Source: Niebla homalea
Lineage: Eukaryota; Ascomycota; Lecanoromycetes; Lecanorales; Ramalinaceae
Assembly (NCBI GenBank): GCA_019925105.1
Contig: JAHGAU010000007.1
Location: 1 to 64,000, forward strand
DNA: 64,000 nucleotides
Direction of reading: 5' to 3'
Both the position numbers and the translations under genes were made by a program. Positions 1 to 11,800 of the stretch are shown piece after piece (the first letter of the stretch is position 1; the number at the start of each line of letters is the position of its first letter). Under the pieces are notes generated by a model, which was given only the letters and a program-made list of their open reading frames with translations, was not told where the DNA came from and ran no database searches.

Positions 1-1914
1 ATCGTTTTGACCGGTAAATAATAAATTATTAAATAACCGGGATTTAGCGGTTTCCAGTAATCCAAATACCACGGAACGGTATTAATCCATAGTTAATAAG
101 AGATTTTTATAAAAAATTTCATTATTTTCCTAGGATATAGTATTTTCCTCGGTAATATTATAATTAAGGGTAAATCCATAAGTCCGTAATTTAAAAACGA
201 AGTTAATAGGCCGTGGTGGGGTATTGGTACCAGTAAAGAATAAGTGATTTTTCGTTAATTTAATAGTTTTATTAAATAAGGTATTAATAGGTAAATCGGA
301 ATCCGAAGTTAAAAATAAATTTATCAATATATCTAAGTTGATAATTTAATCCTTAGGTTTTAATAGACTGGGTTAAAGGGTATAAGCCCTTAAAAGGACA
401 AGGGCTCGAGAAAAGGTAATAATACCACTTAATTTAATAGTATAATTCATAGGTGGGGACCAGGTAAAATCGGTGTTAATACCGTATATTACTAAGCCAT
501 TAAGTAAAGGGCTTTGGTAATCGTCCTTAGATAAATCCTGGTATAAAAGGCTTAAAAAAAAAGCGTAATAATAAATCTTTAAGTTCATTTAAAGAATATA
601 ATAAATCCTTAAAATCATTATCGGATAAATTATTAGCGAGTTCTTCGTTAGATTTACTAAAAAAAGGTTATTAATATATATATTTAAATAAAAGATAAAA
701 GTAATAAAAGTAAAAATAAAAAAAGGGTAAAGTAAAATATAAAAAAGGTATAAAAAAAAAAGGGTAAAAATCATAAGTTAAAAAATAAATATAAATAATA
801 AATAATAAATAACAAAGAAAAATAAAGATAACTTACTTTTCTGACTGATTTTTTGTAAATCTTAATATTTTAGTAAATAAAGTAAAAGATAATTTAATAT
901 ATTTATACTTTGGACGGTTCCCTGAAGTAAATAACCTGGTATTCCATAAATAAATAAATATACCAAGCCAAACCTCGGTATAAAAGTGGATTATATCCAG
1001 ACCAAGATATATTATAAACGGTTTTTCGTTCGTAATGTTACCGGTTTCTTTGCGGTTTATATATTCTAGTGAATTCCGGCTTACGGTACTTAGCTTATTA
1101 ATTAAAACCGCTTTTTTAAATAAAGCCTTAATTGATTTTATTATTAAATATAATAATAAAATCGATAATTACTTTAGATCGTTCGATTTTAAAGTCGGTT
1201 TTACCGGTGGTTTTAACCAAGACCGGGCTATAACTGGATTAAAATTCGATAAATAAGTAACCTAGCCGGTACGGGCAACCTAGGCATTAGCCTTGAATTT
1301 TTCCGGTTCCGTAATCATTATATTCATATTTTCGGTAACCGTTTTAATCCGTTCCGTTAATTTCCTCATCTCAATTATATAAATAAGGGCCGGGATATCC
1401 GTAGTATTATCGTTATTATCGGTATTATCGGTATTAAATACCTTAAATAAATAACGATTGGAGCCTCCGGTATATAATTATTAATAATTAACGGAAATCC
1501 ATTATATATTCGATCCTGGTTGGTTTTTTCAATAAAAACCACCCTGTTTTTGGGGCTTATAAATATTAGGGTGATCGTTCCGGTAATAAGTCGTTATCGT
1601 ATTCGGGGATAAGTAAATATAAGTGCAGTAATTATACTTTAAACCCGAAGAAATAAGTAATAAAGGTAAAGGGGTAATAAATCTATCCGGAATATCAATA
1701 TTATCTAAGTAATTCTCAGTAATATAAGTAAAAATCTTATTCCGGGTAGAAAAGGCAAGCTAAGGGTATTATTTATTAAGGTGGCCGCGTAACTCCTGGA
1801 ATCGGATACCGTATTTATAATCACGGTAAATTAATACCTTATAATCAGATAAATAAAGGAAGGCCTTTTCGGTAAGGGCTTGAGGTAAGTCTATTATATA
1901 AATGGATATAAATA

Positions 1915-2165
1915 AAATATAAATAAAAGGTAAAGGTAAAGGTAAAGGTAAAGGTGATTAAAGGTGGAAGTAGGTAAAGGTAAAGGTGGGTAAAGGTAAA
2001 GGAGGATAAAGGTGAAGGTAGATAAAAGTAAAGGTAGATAAAGGTAAAGGTAGGTAAAGGTAAAGGTAAAGATAAAGGTAAAGGTAAGGTAAAGGTAAGG
2101 TAAAGGTATAAGTAACAGTGAAGGGTAAAGGGTAAAGGGTAAAAGGTAAAGGGTAAAAGGTAAAG
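1915..2165. repeat. Degenerate GGTAAA hexamer array
   Basis: About 250 bp consists of imperfect tandem copies of GGTAAA with variants such as GGTGGG, AGGATAAA and GGGTAAA. On the opposite strand it reads as a Phe/Tyr/Leu/Pro/Thr-rich frame at 1845-2285, which I treat as a by-product of the repeat and not a gene. The unit differs mostly by G-to-A changes from the GGTGAG half-unit of the GC-rich minisatellite at 7.2-8.5 kb, so a common origin is possible. Confidence 0.65.
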
Positions 2166-2459
2166 GGTATTTGGTTTGCTTAAGTATTGAGTAGATTGAG
2201 TGATTTGAGTGTAATGAGAAAAACAGAAATTTAAGGGGGGGGAAGGGTGATTATATAGATAAATTATTAGCCAAGCCTTTACCAAGAGAATTATGAATTA
2301 TAGGGCTTAAACAAGGCCGAGACCGGGCTTAAACAGCTAAAAACCTTAATAATATAAAAATAACTAAACTAATTATTATTAATAGTAATAATATAATAAT
2401 TTAAATGGTAGTATAATAATTTAAAAATAAAAATTTATTTATAAATTATTCTTATATTC

Positions 2460-3240
2460 AGACGGATATTAAGGCCGAGTCTTAATACCTTAATATAAGG
2501 AGGTAACGTTAATTATTACTTTATATTAAGAAATATTAAGACCTTTATATTATTAATAAAATATTATAAATAAAATAAATATTTTTTTTTATTTAAACTT
2601 TAATAACTTATCCTTAATAAAATACAGATTAAAGTTATTCCGGTATTATTATAAAGCCTTTTTTTCCGGCTACTTTTTGAATTTAATAATTATTATAAAA
2701 GATTAAAAATAAGCTGGATATACCTTAAAACCTTAAGGAATTATTAAATAAACCCTATTAATTAATATTATTGTAGCCGTTAATGGACGGATTTTTATTT
2801 TTCCGATATTATTAAAAAGCGAAAAATTATATAAAAAAAGTTAAATTATTACTTTTTCCCGAGGAATAACCGATTAAAAAATAATAATTAACGTTAAGAA
2901 GCAAACTTAAATTTTTACCCTCTAAATTCCCAAAGTTAATAAAATTAATAATTAAATAATTACTCCTCGGATGAACCTCGGAGGTATCGGGATTAATAGG
3001 CCGTATTAAGATCTATACCTTTTATATATAAAGTTAATAAATCCGGGCCGGTTTTATCTTCAAAAGAATTATCCGTAAAAATAACTCTTTAAAAGGTTAA
3101 GTCCGAGAAGGCCGAGTTAGGGCCGGGAGGGCAAATGACTCTTTGGAGGGTGGAAAGAGTCACCACTAGGTGATAGGTTTCCCCGGGAGGGGGAATGATT
3201 GCGTGGAGCCTATAAGCGATGAGTACTAGGTAATAGTTTT
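2460..3240. repeat. Diverged duplicated segment, copy 1
   Basis: This stretch aligns in the same orientation with about 5150-5880. Shared landmarks in the same order include CGGTATTATTATAA, a run around ACGGATTTTTATTTTT, a block around ACTTAAATTT, and CCGTATTAAGAT followed by TTTTATATA and AAAGTTAA. Copy 1 keeps more G and C, especially near 3110-3220 (GGGAGGG blocks), than copy 2, as expected for an ancestral repeat mutated to different depths. No coding capacity is recognisable. Confidence 0.6.
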
Positions 3241-6200
3241 ATATTTAACTTTATCCTTTAAACCTTTTTTATTTACTTTTTAATATTTAACTTTATTTAT
3301 TAATATTCCTATTTTACTTTTTATTTTTTAATTAACTTTTTCTTCTTATTATTTTTTTTTTCTTATTATTTCTTTTAATCTTTATTAAATAAACTTATTT
3401 AAACCTTTTTATTATTTATTTATATTTATCTTTTTTTTATTATATTTATTTTTACCCCTTACTTTTTACTCTTTACCCTTTACCCTTTATTATATATTTT
3501 ATATTATTTACCTTTTAATACTTAACTGTTATTATTTATTTAAACCTTTTATTATTTTTTTTATATATTTATTTAAAAAGTTAATTATTTATTTATGCTT
3601 TATTATTTAATTAATTTTTTATTATTATTATTTATTATTTATTAAATTATTTACCCTTTATTAATTAAATAATTATTTATCCTTTGATATTTATTTAAAC
3701 GTTTTTTATTAATTAATAATTTATATCTATTTATTTAATTAGTTATTTAATTTTTATTATTTTATTTAATCTTTATTTAATAATATTAATATTTTATTTT
3801 TTAACCTTTTATTATCTATTTAAACCCTTTAATATTTACTTTTTATTACTTAATTAATTCTTTAATTTTTATTATTTAATTTATCCTTTATCCTTTATTT
3901 TTTATTTAATTATTTATCCTTTATTATTTAAGAAACTATTTACCCTTTTTTATTTAATTAATTCTTTACCCTTTAATATTTAATTATTGATTTATCTTTT
4001 ATTATTATATTAATTATTTATACTTTATTTATTATATTAATTATTTACGTTTTATTATTTAATTAATTATTTACCCTTTATTATTAAAGTAATTACTTAC
4101 CCTTTATTATTGAATTATATCTCTTATTATTTAATTAATTATTTACTACCTATTATTTAACTACCTATTTACTCTTTATTATTTATTTAATTCTTTATCT
4201 AACTATTTATTCTTTAATTATTATCGTTTTTTTTTCTATAATTTATTTTTCTTCTATAATTTATTTTTTTACCCCTTATATTTAATTAACCCTTTACCTT
4301 TTATTATTTATTTAATCATTTTTTATTATTTTCTTAACTATTTACTTTCTGTTTTATTATTTAGTTATTTATTTAACTTTTATTATTCAATTAATTACTT
4401 ACCTTTTATTATTTAATTAAGTTTTTACTTTTTATAATTTAATTAATTATTTACCCTTTATAATTTAATTAACTATTTATATTTTATTATTTAATTAATA
4501 ATTTACTTATTATTATTTAAGTAATTACTTACTTTTATTATTTAAGTTTATCCCCTATTATTTATTTAATTAATTATTATTTATTATTTAATTAATTATT
4601 AACCCTTTTTTTGCTTTATTTAATTCTTTACCTTTTATTATTTAATTATTATTTTCTGTTTTTTTTTTATTTTAATTTTTTCCCTTTCTTTATTTAATTA
4701 ACCACTTATAGTTTATTATTTAAATAATTACCCTTTATTATTTTAAGTTATTCTTTACCCTATATTAATTATATTTGATTATTTAACGTTTATTATTTAT
4801 TTAATTATTTACCTTTATTAATTAATTATTTATTTACCCTTTATTAATTATTTTATTTACCCTTTATTATTCAATTAATTATTTACCGTTTATTATTTAG
4901 TTTATTATTTACCCTTTATAATTTAATTAATTATTTACCCTTTATTATTCAATCACTTATTTACCCTTTTTAATTTTATTAAGTATTTACCCTTTATAAT
5001 TTAATTAATTATTTACCCTTTATTATTCAATCACTTATTTACCCTTTTTAATTTTATTAAGTATTTACCCTTTATTATTTACCCTTTATCATCCTTATTA
5101 AGTAGGGCCTTAATAGTTAAATAATTAATAATCTTCTTAATATAAAAAGGTTTTTACCGGTTAAAGGTTATAAATAATAAGGGTTAAATCAAGTAAAGAT
5201 TTTATTAAAAGTCTTAATATAAAAAGGCGATATTAATAACTATTCTATATTAAGATATTTGAGTAATTAATTAAATAAAAAATTAATAAGGGAAAAGAAA
5301 TAATTATTATTATTAAATTAATAATAACTTTATTAATATATCCCAGATTATAGTAATTCCGGTATTATTATAACCGTTATTTTTTATATTATTTTTTTAA
5401 ATTAAAATATAAATAAAAAGGATTAATAATACTCCGGATATACTTAAAAAAACCGTAAAATTAAAACTATTAAATATATAACTTAATACTATAATAAATA
5501 ATAATAAACGGATTTTTATTTTTTTAATATTATTAAAAAACTCTTAACTTAAGCTATAAAGTTAAATTATTAAATTTTATAAAGGAATAACGGGTTAAAA
5601 AGTAAGCTTTAATATTAAGAAACGAACTTAAATTTAAACCTTTAAAATTTTAAAACGTAATAAAATTAATAAGTAAATCGCCCGTTAACCGTTTAAAGCT
5701 AAATAAAACTCATTTTAAAGTCCGTATTAAGATTTATACTTTTTATATAGAAAGTTAAGGATTCTATAAAAAAAACCCCCTTTAATAAATCACTTAAAAA
5801 AATAATTTATTAAAAGGTTTAACGGCGTATCGCGGAATTCCCCCCGGGTAAGGAAATAATTTATTAAAGGGTTAAGTAAATAATAATTAAATAGTAGTTT
5901 AATTAATTATTTATATTTTATTATTTACTTAATTCTTTATTCTTAATTATTTAATTAATATCCCCTTTTTTAATCTTAATTACTTTTTAACCCTTTATTA
6001 TTCAATTAACCGTTTATTCTTTATTATTTATTAAATATTTTTTATTATTTTATTAATTTTTTACTTTTTATTATTTAACTTTTATTATTTAACTTTTATT
6101 ATTTATTTAAATTTTTTATTATATATTTAAATATTTACTTTTTATTATTTAATTAAACATTTATTTTTTATTATTTATATATTTATACTTTATTTTTTAA

Positions 6201-7060
6201 TTAACTCTTAATCCTTTTTTATTAAATTAATTATTTACCATTTTTTATTTTATTATTTATTTACTTAATATTATTTATTTAATTTTTAATTATTTCTTAA
6301 TTACTTTATTATTAATTATTTATTTTTTATTGTTTAATTAATTAATTAATTAACTTTTATTATTTAATTAAATGTTTTATATTTATTATTTATTTTATTG
6401 TTTACTTTTTATTATTTAAATAATTATTTATCCTTTATTTTTTATTTAACTTTTTATTATTTATTTAAATATATATTCTTTTTTATTTAATTACTTATTA
6501 ACCCTTTATTATTTAATTTATTAATTACTTTCTATTACTTATTTATTAACCTTTTATTACTTAATTAATTATTTACCTTATATTATTTAAATAATTATTT
6601 ACTTTTTATTGCTTAATTAATTTATTTCCTATTTATAATTTAATTAATTATTAACTTTTTATTAATTTATTAGTTATTTACCTTTTATTATTTAATTTAT
6701 TTATTATTTATTTTCTATTATTTAATTTATTGTTTTCCCTTTATTATTATAGTTATTATTTTCTTTTTATTATTATAGCTATTATTTACCCTTTATTATT
6801 TAAGTTATTATTTACCTTTTATTATTTAATTTTATTTTTTATTATTTAATTAATTATTTATTATATATTATTTAATTAATTATTAACCCTTTAATATTTA
6901 ATTAATTATTTTCTTTTAATTTTTTATTTAATTATTTACCTTTTATTATTTAATTATTATTTCCTTTTTTTTTAATTAATTCTTTCCCTCTTTTTATTTA
7001 ATTAATTATTTACTTTTTAATTAATCTTTAATTTTTAATTAAATAATTTAATAAAAAGCT
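3240..7060. repeat. Degenerate AT minisatellite with TTTACCC motif
   Basis: Apart from the duplicated segment at about 5150-5880, this is an imperfect array with a unit of roughly 25-26 bp, typified by TTATTATTTAATTAATT followed by ATTTACCC. The pyrimidine block TTTACCCTTTA recurs dozens of times with single-base variants and length drift. The same unit resumes at about 8845-9300, beyond the GC-rich minisatellite. There are no usable open frames. The motif is similar to, but not the same as, the fungal telomere repeat CCCTAA. Confidence 0.7.
5150..5880. repeat. Diverged duplicated segment, copy 2
   Basis: This is the second copy of the segment at 2460-3240, in direct orientation and embedded in the AT minisatellite. 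It is lower in GC than copy 1, and most aligned differences are C-to-T or G-to-A. It ends near a short GC-rich remnant around 5825-5855. No gene is visible. Confidence 0.6.
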
Positions 7061-7184
7061 TAATAAAGGGCTTAATTTAGGGCTTAAAAAAGGGCTTAAT
7101 AAAAGGCTTAATAAAGGTCTTATTAAGGGTAAAGTAAGGGTGCAGGTAAAGGGCTTTACTCAGCTCTCGGAATCTCCATGTAAA

Positions 7185-8550
7185 TCACGGTGTTTTTGGG
7201 CCTGTTACGGTGGGGGCACCCGGTGAAGTGCTTGCTGAGAGGCCTGGTAAAGGGCCTGGTAAAGGGCTTAGTAAAGGGTTTGCTGGGGGTGCAGGTGCGG
7301 GTGTAAGTAAGGGTGGTGGTGAGGGTAGTGGTGCACTTGCAGGTGAGGGTAGTGGTGCACTTGCAGGTGAGGGTGCAAGTGAGGGTGGTGGTAAGGGTGG
7401 TGGTGAGGGTGGTAGTGAGGGTGGTGGTGCACTTGCAGGTAAGGGTGCAAGTGAGGGTGGTGGTGAGGGTAGTGGTGCACTTGCAGGTGAGGGTGCAGGT
7501 GAGGGTGCAGGTGAGGGTGTAGGTGAGGGTGCAGGTGAGGGTTCAAATGAGGGTGGTGGTAAGGGTGCGGTGGTGGTGAGGGTAGTGGTGCACTTGCAGG
7601 TGAGGGTGCAGGTGAGGGTGCAGGTGAGGGTGCAGGTGAGGGTGCGGTGGTGGTGAGGGTAGTGGTGCACGTGCAGGTGAGGGTGCAGGTGAGGGTGCAG
7701 GTGAGGGTGCAGGTAAGGGTGCAGGTGAGGGTGTAGGTGAGGGTGCAGGTGAGGGTGCGGTGGTGGTGAGGGTAGTGGTGCACTTGCAGGTGAGGGTGCA
7801 GGTGAGGGTGCAGGTGAGGGTGCAGGTGAGGGTGCAGGTGAGGGTGCGGTGGTGGTGAGGGTAGTGGTGCACTTGCAGGTGAGGGTGCAGGTGAGGGTGC
7901 AGGTGAGGGTGCAGGTGAGGGTGCAGGTGAGGGTGCAGGTGAAGGTGCAGGTAAGGGTGCAGGTGAGGGTGTAGGTGAGGGTGCAGGTGAGGGTGCGGTG
8001 GTGGTGAGGGTAGTGGTGCACTTGCAGGTGAGGGTGCAGGTGAGGGTGCAGGTGAGGGTGTAGGTGAGGGTGCAGGTGAGGGTTCAAATGAGGGTGGTGG
8101 TGAGGGTGGTGGTGAGGGTGCAGGTGAGGGTGGTGGTGAGGGTGCAAGTGAGGGTGGTGGTGAGGGTAGTGGTGCACTTGCAGGTGCACTTGCAGGTGAG
8201 GGTGCAAGTAAGGGTGCAGGTGAGGGTGGTGGTGAGGGTAGTGGTGTACTTGCAGGTGAGGGTGCAGGTGAGGGTGCAGGTGAGGGTGCAGGTGAAGGTG
8301 CAGGTGAGGGTGCAGGTGAGGGTGCAGGTGAGGGTGCAGGTGAGGGTGCAGGTGAGGGTGGTGGTAAGGGTGGTGGTGAGGGTAGTGGTGCACTTGCAGG
8401 TGAGGGTGCAGGTGAGGGTGTAAGTGAGGGTGCAAGTGAGGGTAGTGGTGCACTTGCAGGTGAGGGTGCAAGTGAGGGTGGTGGTGAGGGTGGTGGTGAG
8501 GGTGGTGGTAAGGGTGGTGGTGAGGGTGGTGGCAGGTGAGGGTGCAGGTG
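7185..8550. repeat. GC-rich 12-bp minisatellite, GGTGAGGGTGCA unit
   Basis: About 1.35 kb of tandem 12-mers (GGTGAG plus GGTGCA) is interrupted by a recurrent variant block, GGTGGTGAGGGTAGTGGTGCACTTGCA, that sets a higher-order period of roughly 100-200 bp. Since the unit length is a multiple of three and lacks stops, several frames are open on both strands, giving Gly-Glu-Gly-Ala and Val-Arg-Val-Gln repeats on plus, and His-Pro-His-Leu, Pro-Ser-Pro-Ala and Thr-Cys-Thr-Leu repeats on minus. I regard all of them as artefacts. The array is GC-rich and largely unmutated although AT-rich DNA lies on both sides. Confidence 0.92.
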
Positions 8551-8584
8551 AGGGTGGATCACCTTTGGTGGTAAAATCTTAATC

Positions 8585-8837
8585 CTTTCACTTCTCAACA
8601 ACCACCCTATAAAATTTTATCAACAGAGGCTTGTTTGAATGCGCTTACTTCACTCTACAACTCTTATATATAAAGTTAATGGATTAAGTAAATAACTTTA
8701 AAGATGCACTGAAATGTAGTATCCGTACTTCACATAAAGTTCAGATCCAAGACTTGGCAGATGACTCACTGCATGCAGCCTCTCCTATTGGTCAGCTATC
8801 CGTACTTCATATGAAGTCCAGATATTAATAGTGTTAG
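8585..8837 (+). repeat. Direct repeat, left copy (LTR-like)
   Basis: About 250 bp is repeated at 16520-16773. This left copy keeps normal GC. Its last part contains the perfect 14-bp palindrome ACTTCATATGAAGT (8804-8817), and a related 26-bp motif, TATCCGTACTTCAYATRAAGTYCAGAT, occurs twice within the repeat. Both copies end with ATATTAATAGTGTTAG. Paired direct repeats around an AT-rich interior suggest long terminal repeats, but clear TG...CA ends and a target-site duplication are not evident. Confidence 0.7.
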
Positions 8838-11800
8838 TCCTTTTTTTAATTTAATTTATTATTTACCCTTTATTAATTAATTAATTACCTTTTAATATTT
8901 AATTAATTCTTTACTTTTTATTATTTACTTTTTTTTATTAAATCTTTATTTTTTATTTACGTTTTTTATTATTTATTTAATTAATTATTTTTTTTATTTA
9001 ATTAATTATTAACTTTTTATTATTTATTTATTTACGCTTTATTAAATAATTAATTACTTACTTTTTATTATTTAATTTTTATTATAAATTTAATTATTTA
9101 TTTTTTTCTTTAAGAGCTTTTAATCTTTTATTATATAATTAATTATTTACCTTTTATAGTTTTTTTATTATCCTTTATTATTTAATTAACTATTTCTTTT
9201 TTATTTTTAAATTAAGTATTTTAATTTTATTATTTAATTAAATTTTATCCTTTCTTATTTAATTAAGTTTTATTTTTTTATAATATACCCTTTTTTATTT
9301 ATTATAAAACCTTAAACTATTTATAAGAAAAATATAAATAATATATAAATAAATATATATATATCTTTTTATATTTCTTAATTATATAATTAATTTTAAA
9401 TATATTTTAAATAATATATAATTTTTAAAGAATAAATTTATTTTAGTAATATAAGTTTTTAAGAAACCCTATAATTTAATCGCTAGATTTAACAATAAAG
9501 AATAAGGTTTATTTATAATAAATAATCCTTTTTTTTTCCGGTTAATTTTGAATCCTAAGTTCCTTAGAGTGAATTTATTAAAACTATATATAATCTCCCT
9601 AAATTTATTTAAATTATATCTCCGGCGTTATTTAAAAAAATAATTAAATTTTTAGAAATATATTTATTTTAATTTAATTTAAAAAAATAATATTATTTAA
9701 TAAACGTTATAAAATATATTATAATAATAATATTATAATTAATAATCCTTTTATTTAATTATTAATAATTTTAATAATATTAAAATTAACTATAAAGAAA
9801 ATAAAGATAATAAAAAAATATATTATTATATATAATTATTAAAATACCCGTATTTAAATAAATAATAAAGAGTAAATAAAGTAATTATAATTATTAAATC
9901 CTTTTTTAATTAGCTATTAAGTATTATATATAATAACTTATATTACCTTTAACCCTTTTCCCCTTTATGCCCCCCTTCCTCCCCTGGTTTCCGACCCGGC
10001 CATCTTATATAATCTTACTTATACCGTATAAAGCCTTAAGTTAAACGTTTATTTATATACCGTAATCTTTAAAGTAAAGAAGGATACGTTATTATAAGCT
10101 TTAAATACGGGGGGAAGGTAATTATTAATAACTTAATATTTCCGGTATTTACGTTTATTAACGTAGTATAAATTAATAAAAAGGCGTACCAGATTCTTAC
10201 GCTTATTTACTTAATATCCTTCCCCGGGCACTAATAATAACCGGATATAAAACTTAACCTGCTTATTACTTATATCCTTTTAAAGGTTAATATAATTTAC
10301 GTTATAATAATTATATATAATTTTCTTATTATTAAAGCCGCCTTTTATAATAACGATATTATTTATAGACTCCTTAAAGATATAATAATTAATCCTATTA
10401 TAAAGGTCTTTAAACCTAAATATAATATTAACGTAATCTATAAGTAATCCGCTTCCTTTTTAAGTATTTAATAAAATACTTTTTAATTTAAAATGCCACT
10501 TATTAAAAATAATTAAGTTATGAAACGTATATAGTAACGGTATAATAAAGCGACTTTACGTAATTTCCGGTTTATTAATATTAGTATCCTTAATAATAAT
10601 AATATCTTTATTAATAAACTTAAACGGATTATATTACGTACCGGCGCCCCTTTAATTATCTTTAATAATTATATTTTCTTTAAAATTACCTATTTATTTA
10701 TCGCGTATTTCCTTAATATTAATATAGAAATAATTTAATATTATATATAACCTTATATTAATTAAAATATATATAGAAAAAAAGGGAGATAAAAAGAACT
10801 TATACTTATAATTATTAAAAGGCTTACGTATCTCCTTATTCCTTAATTTAATAAAAAGATTTTAAATAAGCTAAGTTCTTCCTTTCTATATAGTCTATAA
10901 TTAACGAATATACGTATCTTTTTTAATAAAGAAGATGCGTTTAATAATATTAATAATTATATTATTAAGAACTTGGGGTCTAACCGTAAAAAAACCCTTA
11001 ATAATCGTTTATTTATAATTAATAATATAAAATATTATTTGCTTATAAAAGTAAAATCGGAAAATACGGGAGTTAAAATTAAATCCGTTTAAGAATAAGC
11101 TTAATACGGTAAAAATATCCAAATTATTTTTATTAATAATTAACTAGTTATAAAAGTATTAATTATTTAATATAATAATTATGTATAATATAAATGATTA
11201 ATAATTAATAATATTAAATAAAAAGATAAAATAAAAAGGATTACGTATAAAATATATAATTAAAAATAAGAACTATTAATTATATAAAATATAAAAAAAT
11301 AAAAAAAAAGAGAAATAAAAAGAAATAAGTAATTATTTAGCTTATATGTTAATACTATTTATTAATCTTAATAATTTATATATACTTATTTTTTATTATT
11401 ATTTACTTATATTTACTTATATTTATTAAGATATATTTACGGAAACTATATATAGTCTTAAATTAAAGTAAATATAAATAATATTACTTACGGGGATATA
11501 AATCTATAATTACCGGTATTTATCTTTCTTAAACCTTAAGGTTATTTAAGATAACTTAAAACCTTTATTATTAATTATATTTACGCTTATTAAAAGCTTT
11601 AAATAATAAAGTTCTTTTATCCGATTAATCTAATAATATATTATCCGGACCGTATTTAACCTTAAAGGGCGGCTAAAGAATTAATAATTATATATGAATT
11701 ACTTAAGGTAAGTAAAATATTACTTTATTAGATCCGTATTTAACGTTGGGCCCCTTAATTACTAAATTAATTTAAACGATTCCGGGTAATTTTAAGTAAT

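Larger units (their letters stand above)
1..7140. repeat. AT-rich, RIP-like degraded repeat block (left)
   Basis: This block is extremely AT-rich and dominated by TA, with very few CA or TG dinucleotides, as expected when C-to-T and G-to-A mutation has saturated repeat DNA. Open frames are short and rich in Ile, Asn, Leu, Phe and Tyr, and none resembles a known protein. The first 1.8 kb keeps moderate GC and may be an old transposon body, but I cannot assign a family. Sub-structures with their own entries are a GGTAAA array, a duplicated segment and a degenerate AT minisatellite. I see no host gene. RIP is inferred from composition and from the paired repeats described elsewhere in this list. 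Confidence 0.8.

Noticed and set aside
130..1256. Short frames in the first 1.3 kb
   Set aside because: Low-complexity Ile/Asn/Leu/Tyr-rich frames in mutated DNA. No transposase or other domain is readable.
1845..2285. 146-codon minus frame rich in Pro, Leu, Phe, Thr and Tyr
   Set aside because: It is explained by the GGTAAA array and has no protein-like complexity.
3455..3490. TTTACCCTTTACCC stretch as a telomere
   Set aside because: It is not the canonical fungal CCCTAA repeat, has only two or three units in a row, and is internal.
7185..8601. Long frames encoding His-Pro-His-Leu, Pro-Ser-Pro-Ala, Thr-Cys-Thr-Leu, Gly-Glu-Gly-Ala and Val-Arg-Val-Gln repeats
   Set aside because: All arise from the same 12-bp tandem repeat, which has no stop in several frames on both strands. 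No signal peptide, domain or splice context supports a gene.
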